Numbered from the stretch's first letter, positions 1 to 5,742 are shown. The stretch: 5,805 nt of DNA from an uncultured Clostridia bacterium (GCA_934270565.1 CAKQPR010000038.1:1-5805), one strand, 5' to 3'. Made by a program: numbers and translations. The notes: generated by a model not told the origin, from the sequence alone.

Positions 1-594
1 GTTATAGTCAAACCCGCTCGGCTCGGCAGCAGCGTGGGAGTGGGAATCGCACACGACCTCGCCGAATTTCTCGACCTGTTGTCGGCGGCGTTCCGCTGGG
101 ACAACGCGGCAGTCGTCGAACGCGCTTTGCCTAACCCGACCGAACTTAACTGCGCGGTTATCGGCGACGAAAAAAGTGCGGAAGCGTCGTTACCCGAACA
201 CCCCTTAAACGCCGGCGAGATATTGAGTTACGCGGACAAATACGCTTGCGGCGGAGCGAAAGGCAAGGGAAGCGGGCGGAAATTCCCCGCGGATATTCCG
301 GACGAACTCGCCGAAGAAGTGCGCGAGGCGGCGAAAACCGCGTTCCGCGCGATAGACGCAAGCGGGATCGCGCGCGTTGACTTTCTGTATTCCGGCGGCG
401 AACTTTACGCCAACGAAATCAATACCGTTCCGGGATCGCTCTCGCTTTATCTGTTTCCCGAGTATCGCTACGGCGGATTCGTCGGCGGCGCGGCGGTTAT
501 CGCGAGACTCGTCGCGATCGCAAAAGAGAACAAACGCGCCCGCGACGGACTTTCTTATCGCTATTCCGACCCCGTCTACGGCTGCAAAATTTAA
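1..594 (+). CDS. ddl: D-alanine--D-alanine ligase-like ATP-grasp enzyme, C-terminal part (5' end outside window)
   Basis: The reading frame is open from the first base to TAA at 592-594, giving 197 visible residues of a family usually near 300-370, so the N-terminal part is missing. Seen: the nucleotide-binding strand VKPARLGSSVG at the very start, VVER at about residues 38-41, a lid loop YADKYACGG around 77-84 ending in FPADIP, then ARVDF (Arg125, Asp127) and NEINTVPG with Glu139 and Asn141. Asp127, Glu139 and Asn141 match the magnesium ligands of Ddl enzymes. The family joins two D-alanines with ATP in the cytoplasm to make the dipeptide for peptidoglycan precursors. The motif after NEINTVPG reads SLSLYLF rather than the common FTxxSxYP, so this is a divergent branch and substrate specificity is not certain. 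No clear terminator follows; the next gene has its own promoter 40 bp downstream. Confidence 0.88.
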   Translation, partial: VIVKPARLGSSVGVGIAHDLAEFLDLLSAAFRWDNAAVVERALPNPTELNCAVIGDEKSAEASLPEHPLNAGEILSYADKYACGGAKGKGSGRKFPADIPDELAEEVREAAKTAFRAIDASGIARVDFLYSGGELYANEINTVPGSLSLYLFPEYRYGGFVGGAAVIARLVAIAKENKRARDGLSYRYSDPVYGCKI

Positions 595-634
595 TAAAAC
601 GGCGGCTTAAACGCGTTCTTTCCGCGGCTTTTGA

Positions 635-663
635 TTGACTTAAAAGCAGAAATATCGTATAAT
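635..663 (+). promoter_or_regulatory. Sigma-A/sigma-70 promoter of the isocitrate dehydrogenase gene
   Basis: The -35 box TTGACT (635-640) and a perfect -10 box TATAAT (658-663) are separated by exactly 17 bp. Transcription would start near 670, immediately before the GGAGGA ribosome site (671-676), which lies 6 nt from the ATG at 683. The predicted leader is therefore only about 12-13 nt, too short for a leader riboswitch or attenuator. Confidence 0.85.
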
Positions 664-682
664 ATAACGCGGAGGAACAAAA

Positions 683-1885
683 ATGGCTAAAATCACTTAC
701 AAAACCCCCATCGTCGAAATGCAGGGCGACGAAATGACCCGCATTCTCTGGGACTGGATCAAAGAAATTCTCATCGAGCCGCACGTTGAACTCAACACCG
801 ATTTTTACGACCTCGGGCTTGAAAACCGCGAAAAGACCGCCGATCAGGTTACGATCGACGCCGCAAACGCCATAAAGAAATATCACGTCGGCGTAAAGTG
901 CGCCACCATCACCCCCAACGCTCAGCGCGTAGAGGAATATAAGCTCTCGAAAATGTGGCTCTCCCCGAACGGAACGATCCGCGCGATCCTCGACGGCACC
1001 GTTTTCCGCGCGCCGATTTTGGTTGACGGCATCAGACCTTACGTTCCCTCGTGGACCAAGCCTATCACAATCGCCCGCCACGCTTACGGCGACGTATACC
1101 GCAACAGCGAGCTTCGCGTGGACGGCAAAGCTACCGCCGAGCTCGTCGTGACTTACGAGGACGGCAGGGTGGAGAAAAAGAAGATCGCGGACTTCCCCGC
1201 CGCCGGAGTCGTGCAGGGAATTCACAACCTCGACGCGTCGATTTCCTCGTTCGCCCGCGCGTGCTTCAATTATGCGCTCGCGACTAATCAGGACGTATGG
1301 TTCGCGACAAAGGATACCATTTCCAAGATTTACGACCACCGTTTCAAGGACATTTTCGCCGAAATTTACGCAAACGAATACGCGGACAAGTTCGCCGCCG
1401 CTGGTATAAATTACGAGTATACACTCATCGACGATTCGGTCGCGCGCCTCGTCCGCAGCAACGGCGGCTTTATCTGGGCGCTTAAAAACTACGACGGCGA
1501 CGTCATGAGCGATATGGTCGCAACCGCTTACGGTTCGCTCGCGATGATGACGAGCGTGCTCGTTTCGCCCGACGGCAACTACGAGTTCGAAGCGGCTCAC
1601 GGCACCGTAACCCGTCACTACTACAAGCACCTCAAAGGCGAACAGACTTCCACCAACTCGGTAGCGACTATCTTCGCATGGAGCGGCGCGCTCCGTCAGC
1701 GCGGTAAGAGCGAGAACAACGCCGAACTTATCGCCTTTGCGGACAAGCTCGAAAAAGCCACCCTCGACACCATTTCCGCCGGCTATATGACGGGCGATCT
1801 CGCGGGACTTTTCAATAAAGAAGGCGTAACCGTTTCCCGCCAGACCTCGCGTTCCTTCCTCGAAAAGATCGCAGAAAGACTTTAA
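683..1885 (+). CDS. icd: NADP-dependent isocitrate dehydrogenase (dimeric, eukaryote-like type)
   Basis: Oxidatively decarboxylates isocitrate to 2-oxoglutarate with NADP+, feeding glutamate synthesis and NADPH supply in the cytoplasm. The 400-residue protein aligns without gaps by eye to human IDH1 over its first ~140 residues. Seen: MQGDEMTRI (13-21), CATITP (73-78), SPNGTIR (94-100) with substrate-binding Ser94, Arg100 and Arg109, and ARHAYGDVYR (131-140) with Arg132 and catalytic Tyr139. Catalytic Lys210 lies in ATKDTI, metal-binding Asp250, Asp273 and Asp277 in LIDD and KNYDGDVMSD, and HGTVTRHY (306-313) carries the Arg-His pair that selects NADP's 2'-phosphate. Two further NADP-contact positions (human Gln257 and Lys260) are Arg255 and Arg258 here. 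ATG 683 has GGAGGA 6 nt upstream. It appears monocistronic, with its own promoter and a terminator at 1917-1948. Confidence 0.96.
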   Translation: MAKITYKTPIVEMQGDEMTRILWDWIKEILIEPHVELNTDFYDLGLENREKTADQVTIDAANAIKKYHVGVKCATITPNAQRVEEYKLSKMWLSPNGTIRAILDGTVFRAPILVDGIRPYVPSWTKPITIARHAYGDVYRNSELRVDGKATAELVVTYEDGRVEKKKIADFPAAGVVQGIHNLDASISSFARACFNYALATNQDVWFATKDTISKIYDHRFKDIFAEIYANEYADKFAAAGINYEYTLIDDSVARLVRSNGGFIWALKNYDGDVMSDMVATAYGSLAMMTSVLVSPDGNYEFEAAHGTVTRHYYKHLKGEQTSTNSVATIFAWSGALRQRGKSENNAELIAFADKLEKATLDTISAGYMTGDLAGLFNKEGVTVSRQTSRSFLEKIAERL

Positions 1886-1916
1886 CGGACAAGGACAAAA
1901 ACCGAATAAGAACAAG

Positions 1917-1948
1917 AAGGCTTCTTCCGAAAACGAAGAAGTCTTTTT
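1917..1948 (+). terminator. Intrinsic terminator of the isocitrate dehydrogenase gene
   Basis: An 11-bp stem (1917-1927 with 1935-1945) closes a 7-nt loop and runs into a T-tract at 1944-1948. One pair (G1920 with T1942) is a G-U wobble on this strand and would be a C-A mismatch on the other, supporting plus-strand action. It starts 32 nt after the stop codon. Confidence 0.9.
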
Positions 1949-2029
1949 CGTACATAAATAACGCTCGCGAGGTATAAACCCGCCGAAAAGCGGATAAAAT
2001 TCGGGTATTCAAAGTCAAAGGAGCTTACT

Positions 2030-3286
2030 ATGAATAAAGTCAATCCGTTCAACGAAAAAGGCGCTATTCCGGTCGAAAAGTTCGCGTCGGTGCAGGATTA
2101 CAGTCCGACGCCTTACGACAAAACGACCGTTTCGCCGTACACGAAAACAAGAATTATACTGCTTAACGGCGCTGAATTCGAGCAAAACTGGTTTCTGCAT
2201 CAGTTTTCGAGAAGTTGCAACGACAACGATTTACGGCGCGAAATTTCGCTCATAAGGCGTCACGAACAGCAACAGCAGAAGATTATTTCGGGGCTTAAAC
2301 CGATCGACGAAACCGACCTCGAAACGACAATCGGATACGAGCAGCTCGCAATCGACCTTACCGCGATACTCGCCAAGCACGTCAAAGACGAGTACGTTAA
2401 AAACGCGCTCGATTTCGCGCTTTTAGAGGATTTCGACCATCTTTACAGATTCGCGAACCTTCTCGAAACCGAGCAAGGGATAGACGCTAACAAACTTACG
2501 GGCGGTTATACGGAGATCACCCCGGGGAGACCGACCGTTGCCGAGCCGCGCCACCCGTTCGACGAAATAAACAGGCATATCGCCGCCGAGCTCGCCGATC
2601 CGTTCACCAAGCTCGTAGTTTCGATAATCACGGCGGGCGAACAGCAGACGATGAATTATTATATGAATATCGCGGGCTTCCACCCGAGCGAAATCGGGCG
2701 CAGATTGTATTCCGAAATCGCAATGATCGAGGAACAGCACGTCACCGAGTACGGAAGCCTCATAGATACGACGTGCAGTCGGCTCGAATGCTGGCTGATG
2801 CACGAATACACCGAATGTTATCTTTATTATTCGTGTTCGGTGGACGAAACGGACGAGTATATAAGGCAGATTTTCGGCAAGTTGTATCTCGAAGAGTGCG
2901 GACACCTTCGGCGCGTCGCCGAACTTCTGATGAAATACGAAGGAAAACCGTGGCAAGCCGTGTTCCCGCAGGGCGGCGATTTTCCCGAGCCGTTGCGTTT
3001 CGAGGGGAATATAGATTACGTTCGCGAAGTGCTCGCAAAAACGATAAACTATACGCGAAGCAAGGAAGATTACGCTCCGCTCAAAACGCTGAACGACAAC
3101 GCGAATTATTTCAGGTATCAGAAAGCCAACGTCGGTAAAGCCGAAAAACTGCCGAGCCATAAGGTTATCGAACAGCATATCAAAAAATTCGGCGCGGACT
3201 ACAGATACGAAACAAAAGAGAACCCCGTTCCCGAACTCCGCAACAGAAAATGCGACAACGTCGATATCGCCCGCAAAAGACAGTGA
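2030..3286 (+). CDS. Ferritin-like, probable di-iron protein of uncharacterised family
   Basis: A 418-residue, mostly helical soluble protein with no signal peptide or membrane segment. Seen: three helix pairs with the ferritin-like pattern Glu, ~30 residues, (E/D)xxH. These are Glu104 with DFDH (134-137), Glu204 with EEQH (234-237) and Glu263 with ECGH (289-292). The second and third pairs together supply the six ligands expected for a four-helix di-iron site (Glu204, Glu234, His237, Glu263, Glu289, His292), and the first pair is an extra half-site. Flanking segments include EQQQQK (79-84), TEITPGRPT (161-169) and EQQTMNYYMN (204-213). From memory this resembles conserved uncharacterised proteins of anaerobes; I cannot name a family. 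A role in iron handling or peroxide/oxygen protection is inferred only from the fold. ATG 2030 is set by AAAGGAG (2017-2023), 6 nt upstream. I see no convincing promoter in 1950-2015; the preceding terminator suggests its own transcription unit. Confidence 0.8.
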   Translation: MNKVNPFNEKGAIPVEKFASVQDYSPTPYDKTTVSPYTKTRIILLNGAEFEQNWFLHQFSRSCNDNDLRREISLIRRHEQQQQKIISGLKPIDETDLETTIGYEQLAIDLTAILAKHVKDEYVKNALDFALLEDFDHLYRFANLLETEQGIDANKLTGGYTEITPGRPTVAEPRHPFDEINRHIAAELADPFTKLVVSIITAGEQQTMNYYMNIAGFHPSEIGRRLYSEIAMIEEQHVTEYGSLIDTTCSRLECWLMHEYTECYLYYSCSVDETDEYIRQIFGKLYLEECGHLRRVAELLMKYEGKPWQAVFPQGGDFPEPLRFEGNIDYVREVLAKTINYTRSKEDYAPLKTLNDNANYFRYQKANVGKAEKLPSHKVIEQHIKKFGADYRYETKENPVPELRNRKCDNVDIARKRQ

Positions 3287-3287
3287 T

Positions 3288-3434
3288 TTAATCTATCAGT
3301 TTCAGCAAGGCTTCCCTTTTTTCCGAAGGGAGGTCTTTTATTTTGTTAAGAAAAACCTTGTCTTCCGAATACGTTTCGGGATTTTCGTAAAAAAATTCTT
3401 CGGCGGTAATCCGGTCGTTTTTGTGGCCGAACAA
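3288..3434 (-). pseudogene. 48-codon reading frame, possible C-terminal remnant of a regulator
   Basis: On the minus strand a frame from TTG (3434-3432) to TAA (3290-3288) reads LFGHKNDRITAEEFF... and ends ...DLPSEKREALLKLID. Seen: protein-like composition, codon choice like the neighbouring genes, and a charged helical end of the kind that closes many small helix-turn-helix (XRE-type) regulators. The N-terminal DNA-binding part is absent: the frame is closed by a stop at 3453-3455, and upstream lies the hydrolase terminator. The only start is TTG, with GGGAGG 12 nt away inside the terminator stem, which is poorly placed. Most likely it is a leftover tail or a chance frame; a real small protein is less likely. 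An open frame of this length is not rare by chance. Confidence 0.35.
3307..3339 (+). terminator. Intrinsic terminator of the ferritin-like gene
   Basis: A 12-bp stem (3307-3318 with 3326-3337) with a 7-nt loop runs into TTTT (3336-3339), 20 nt after the stop codon at 3286. Two pairs (G3310 with T3334, T3312 with G3332) are wobbles on the plus strand but mismatches on the minus strand, so it should work in the plus direction. It lies inside the minus-strand short reading frame at 3288-3434. Confidence 0.85.
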
Positions 3435-3439
3435 TACAT

Positions 3440-3469
3440 AAAAAGTCCTCCCTTATTCGGGAAGACTTT
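3440..3469 (-). terminator. Intrinsic terminator of the SGNH hydrolase gene
   Basis: Read on the minus strand, GTCTTCCC (3466-3459), a 6-nt loop, and GGGAGGAC (3452-3445) form a stem extended by three A-U pairs, followed by five Ts (3444-3440). One pair is a U-G wobble on the minus strand and a C-A mismatch on the plus strand, fixing the direction. It begins about 11 nt after the hydrolase stop codon. Confidence 0.87.
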
Positions 3470-3479
3470 ATGAGCTTAT

Positions 3480-4199
3480 TTATACGTTTCTCAGAATGGC
3501 TTGCGCAATTCTGTAATGACCCGCCGCATTCGGATGTAAACTGTCGTTTGCCGCAAGGTTGAAGTATTTTTCCGCGTGCTTTTCATTCAACGGAAAAAGT
3601 CCGCTTTCTCTGTATAAATCGATCGACTCAAGCGCCCAGACGTCTGTCGCTTTGCGTAGTGCGTCCACATACTCGTCGAAGAATATTTCCGCACTGTTTG
3701 CATACAACTCGTTCGGCTGAACGTTCGCGCCGCCGAAATACGCGTAGGAGCGATGTAAAGGAGTGAGAAGTATGACGCGTTTGTCGAAATACGCGTCTTT
3801 TATATATCCGAACAATTTGTTCAGTCGGCCTTTGAAAGTGCGTTCGTCATACGAAAATTCACGTTTTTTACGTTCGGCATAATTGATAGGATTGTTTTTT
3901 GCGTCGTATTCAGTCACAACTTTTTCCGTGTGTTCGATAAAGAATTCGCCCAACGGAACGCCCGCCATATAGTCGTTTGTCCCTATCAGAATAAACAGTA
4001 CGTCGAAATCGTTGCCTATTGTCGATTCCATTCTTTCGATCTGAGCGGAAAGATCTATGGTTTGAGCGCCGTTCACGCCGAAGCCGTAAACCTTGGCTCC
4101 CGTTTCTTCCGCGATATAGTCTATATATCTTTTGTCGGTTGCTACACCTTCGGTGATGCTGTCGCCGAGAAAACACAGCTTATCGGTACTTTTAATCAT
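3480..4199 (-). CDS. SGNH/GDSL-family hydrolase (esterase/lipase-like), cytoplasmic
   Basis: A 239-residue serine hydrolase of the SGNH fold, a family that cleaves ester bonds in lipids, acetylated sugars and other substrates; the substrate here cannot be told. Seen: block I FLGDSITEG (10-18) with nucleophile Ser14, block II glycine in VNGAQT (Gly44), block III IGTND (72-76) with Asn75, and block V DSLHP (219-223) giving the Asp219 and His222 of the catalytic triad. LLTPLHR lies in mid-protein. No signal peptide or membrane segment is visible, so it should act in the cytoplasm, unlike many secreted relatives. Start ATG 4199 has AAGGAG about 9 nt upstream; an earlier ATG in the leader is out of frame and hits a stop after three codons. 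It has its own promoter (4279-4307) and terminator (3440-3469) and converges on the ferritin-like gene. Confidence 0.92.
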   Translation of the reverse strand: MIKSTDKLCFLGDSITEGVATDKRYIDYIAEETGAKVYGFGVNGAQTIDLSAQIERMESTIGNDFDVLFILIGTNDYMAGVPLGEFFIEHTEKVVTEYDAKNNPINYAERKKREFSYDERTFKGRLNKLFGYIKDAYFDKRVILLTPLHRSYAYFGGANVQPNELYANSAEIFFDEYVDALRKATDVWALESIDLYRESGLFPLNEKHAEKYFNLAANDSLHPNAAGHYRIAQAILRNV

Positions 4200-4278
4200 A
4201 TAATCATACTCCTTTTAATTTTATCGCCGTTCGGGCGTTATAGGTTTGTCGTTGATCGATTATAATTATATCACTTCT

Positions 4279-4307
4279 ATTGTAACATAAATAACGGTTC
4301 GGATCAA
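4279..4307 (-). promoter_or_regulatory. Sigma-A/sigma-70 promoter of the SGNH hydrolase gene
   Basis: On the minus strand TTGATC (4307-4302) and TACAAT (4284-4279) are spaced by 17 bp. Transcription would start near 4272 and leave a leader of about 73 nt. Two further TATAAT-like hexamers overlap an AT-rich palindrome at 4261-4270, so the exact start may vary. Confidence 0.65.
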
Positions 4308-4602
4308 GCAAAAAAATACACAATCGGCATTTTCGCGCGTCATATCGAGCGATTGTAGGGCGGTGCAGGCAGAACGGTATTTTTAATTCTTTCCGCAAGG
4401 GATTTCTCTGCTTCGTTAGGGTTTCGCCCTCGCTTCGGTCGAAATGACGTTAAAAAGTGACATTATTTAAGCCTTCCCCTTGGGGGGATGTGGATTGCCG
4501 AAGCGATAGCGAAGGCAAGACGGATGAGTGGAAATCGCGATAGCGGACAACATCTTGCCTCCTTTGTGTAAAGGGAGAATAGAGTGCAATTACTCTATAA
4601 TT

Positions 4603-4626
4603 CCGCCGTGAGGCGGTCTTTGTTTT
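4603..4626 (+). terminator. Terminator-like hairpin without an upstream gene
   Basis: CCGCC (4603-4607), loop GTGA and GGCGG (4612-4616) are followed by a T-rich run TCTTTGTTTT (4617-4626). A second hairpin with a 7-bp stem (4579-4585 with 4592-4598) stands just before it. No plus-strand gene ends here, so it may terminate a short RNA, stop read-through, or be just another palindromic repeat. Confidence 0.45.
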
Positions 4627-4776
4627 GCCTCCTTTGTGTAAAGGGAGGTGTCACGAATACGAGCGTAAGCGAGTTGAGTGACGGTAGGATTGTTATAACG
4701 CAACTACTATCCGTACAGCAACTTTACAATCCCCCACCCACCTGCGGTGGGAGCCCCCTTTGCACAAAGGGGCCTT
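4625..4776. repeat. Foldback, MITE-like palindromic element inside the insert
   Basis: The left end (4625-4650) holds a CCTCCTTT/AAAGGGAGG hairpin with loop GTGT. The right end holds CCCACC/GGTGGG (4737-4751) and CCCCTTT/AAAGGGG (4755-4772) hairpins with short loops. The two ends are imperfect inverted copies (about 17 of 22 positions), and inner arms GGATTGT (4687-4693) and ACAATCC (4726-4732) are also inverted. There is no transposase and no clear target duplication. The open frame across 4584-4778 is made of these repeats and is not taken as a gene. The left 23 bp also occur at 4555-4577, 70 bp upstream. Confidence 0.55.
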
Positions 4777-4934
4777 AATAAGTCCGCTGTCGCGTATAAT
4801 ATAAAATCAAGCGAAACGATCAACCGCTCGTCACCTCGAGCGTAGTCGCGACTAAGGCGGAGAGCGAACAGGAAGCCACGATGGTAAGTCGGTGGTGCCC
4901 GACGTTACTTTGGTAGAACGTGGTAGGGGCGTTT
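4777..4934. other. Unassigned part of the insert
   Basis: No gene, RNA or good promoter is recognised here. A TATAAT hexamer at 4795-4800 lacks a matching -35 box. A perfect 12-bp palindrome, TAGTCGCGACTA, lies at 4843-4854. The rest resembles degenerate repeat sequence. Confidence 0.4.
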
Positions 4935-5133
4935 CTCGTCCGTCCACCAACCTTTCGAACACAACGTCATTTCGAGCGTTAGTCGAGAAATCCCCCGCAA
5001 TAGAAAGAAAACCAAGCGAACACGAATAGTCAAACACTCGCCCGCGCGGGCTCCGCGTCTTGCGACTGTGTCCCAGACCCCCGCAACACTTTAAAGGTCG
5101 AAAAAGGGTGTGATAGTGAAGTTATCGGCTGAC

Positions 5134-5426
5134 TTCCGCAGGGGATTTCTCCGCTTCGCGCGGGCTTCGCCCTCGCTTCGGTCGAAATGACAATAAAACC
5201 CAAATGAATTCAAGCCTCCCCCTTGGGGGGAGGTGGATTGTCAAATCGATAGTGTAGGCAAGACGGATGAGGGAATATAACCTTATAGGTAGAGGCGGAC
5301 AACCTCGTTCGCCCGCTAACCTTTCGAACACAACGTCATTTCGAGCGTTAGTCGAGAAATCCCCCGCAGTAGGAAGAAAACCAAGCGAACACGAATAGTC
5401 AAATACTCGCCTGCGCGGGCTCCGCG
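5134..5426. repeat. Composite intergenic repeat, copy 2 (intact)
   Basis: This 293-bp unit is uninterrupted: left module 5134-5191, a 60-bp module 5212-5271 with a CCTCCCCC/GGGGGAGG hairpin, GCGGACAAC at 5295-5303, then directly the right module 5304-5426. The left module pairs ATTTC (5145-5149) with GAAAT (5184-5188) around an inner GGGC-TTC-GCCC hairpin. In copy 1 the inner stem is GGGT-TTC-GCCC, so pairing is kept by a G-U wobble. The right module holds GTCATTTCGA (5335-5344) and GAGAAATCCCC (5354-5364), inverted relative to the left module. Such ends suggest a non-autonomous element or a REP/BIME-like array. Long minus-strand frames crossing it are repeat-derived. Confidence 0.75.
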
Positions 5427-5455
5427 CCGAACGCCACGAGCCGCAGGCGAGTATT
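5402..5455. repeat. Long inverted repeat (14-bp perfect stem)
   Basis: AATACTCGCCTGCG (5402-5415) is exactly complementary to CGCAGGCGAGTATT (5442-5455). After a 3-nt bulge the stem continues with GCTC (5419-5422) and GAGC (5438-5441), leaving a 15-nt loop. It spans the junction between composite repeat copy 2 and the first 63-bp repeat. There is no T-tract, so it is not a typical terminator. Confidence 0.7.
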
Positions 5456-5490
5456 ACGTGATGAGGAACAACAAGTCGAGGTTTAAAGAG
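5428..5490. repeat. 63-bp direct repeat, copy 1
   Basis: Matches 5554-5616 at offset 126 with about three differences. It contains CGCAGGCGAGTATT, the right arm of the inverted repeat 5402-5455, and ends in a GTCGAGGTTTAAAG motif. No coding sense is supported. Confidence 0.75.
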
Positions 5491-5553
5491 TGACGAGTAG
5501 CGGCGAAACGACACCTTTCGCGACCTGCTGCTTAGCCGAGCGAACGAAGTTCG

Positions 5554-5616
5554 CGAACGCCACGAGCCGCAGGCGAGTATTACGTGATGAGGAACGGCAA
5601 GTCGAGGTTTAAAGAA
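5554..5616. repeat. 63-bp direct repeat, copy 2
   Basis: Near-identical to 5428-5490. Its left edge overlaps a small palindrome, GCGAAC-GAA-GTTCGC (5540-5554). It ends 12 bp before the terminator hairpin of the tRNA gene. The 63 bp between the two copies show no gene. Confidence 0.75.
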
Positions 5617-5628
5617 CGACGTTAGTCG

Positions 5629-5668
5629 CAAAACAAAACCCCTCACTATTGTGAGGGGTTTTGTTTTG
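5629..5668 (-). terminator. Strong intrinsic terminator of the tRNA-Thr gene (symmetrical)
   Basis: An 18-bp perfect stem (5629-5646 with 5651-5668) with a 4-nt loop. The G+C part is CCCCTCAC/GTGAGGGG, flanked by A/T-rich arms that give TTTTGTTTT on either strand, so it could stop transcription from both sides. Its right arm reaches into the encoded CCA of the tRNA. Confidence 0.88.
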
Positions 5669-5742
5669 GAGCTGATGGCGAGACTTGAACTCGCGACCTG
5701 CTGATTACGAATCAGCTGCTCTACCAACTGAGCCACATCAGC
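5667..5742 (-). tRNA. tRNA-Thr (anticodon CGU)
   Basis: The minus-strand sequence folds as a complete 76-nt cloverleaf. The acceptor stem is GCTGATG with CATCAGC, the D-arm is GCTC-AGTTGGTA-GAGC, and the anticodon arm is GCTGA-TTCGTAA-TCAGC with CGT at positions 34-36. The variable loop is AGGTC and the T-arm is GCGAG-TTCAAGT-CTCGC. The discriminator is U73 and the 3' CCA is encoded. It reads the threonine codon ACG, and the G1-C72 and C2-G71 pairs and G35-U36 fit threonyl-tRNA identity. No -10 box is seen in the 60 bp upstream, so its promoter may lie beyond the window. Confidence 0.96.

Larger units (their letters stand above)
4391..5057. repeat. Composite intergenic repeat, copy 1, split by a 383-bp insert
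   Basis: Two separated parts, 4391-4551 and 4935-5057, match the intact copy at 5134-5426 in order. The left module (4391-4448) and a 60-bp module (4469-4528) sit at a constant offset of 743 from copy 2, including the same 20-bp gap between them. GCGGACAAC (4543-4551) is at offset 752. The right module (4935-5057) is at offset 369 and matches about 115 of 123 bases. The left module contains GGGATTTCTC and TCGAAATGAC, and the right module carries their inverted counterparts (4966-4975, 4985-4995), so the unit has inverted ends. No protein gene is supported in it. Confidence 0.75.

Noticed and set aside
602..630. A terminator after the ligase gene
   Set aside because: Only a 4-bp CGCG/CGCG pairing is possible and there is no T-tract.
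497..1915. A 472-codon open frame on the minus strand opposite icd
   Set aside because: It lies antisense to a clearly conserved enzyme, starts inside the icd terminator region and has no recognisable domain. Codon bias of the icd gene explains the missing stops.
1995..2000. TAAAAT as a -10 box for the ferritin-like gene
   Set aside because: No -35 hexamer resembling TTGACA stands 16-18 bp upstream, so the promoter cannot be supported.
2423..3178. A 251-codon minus-strand frame opposite the ferritin-like gene
   Set aside because: Antisense shadow of a gene with clear motifs, a ribosome site and a terminator in the other direction.
4259..4274. A Fur/PerR-like operator in the hydrolase leader (ATAATTAT palindrome)
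   Set aside because: Only a partial match to those boxes, and simple AT-rich promoter sequence explains it.
4584..4778. A 64-codon plus-strand frame
   Set aside because: It is made of the foldback element and its end hairpins, with no ribosome site.
4391..5616. A possible CRISPR array
   Set aside because: Repeats are of several types and lengths with uneven spacing; no regular 25-40-bp repeat with unique spacers and no cas gene are present.
5122..5736. A 204-codon minus-strand frame beginning in the tRNA
   Set aside because: It starts within the tRNA gene and is translated entirely from the terminator and palindromic repeats; it repeats itself because the DNA repeats do.
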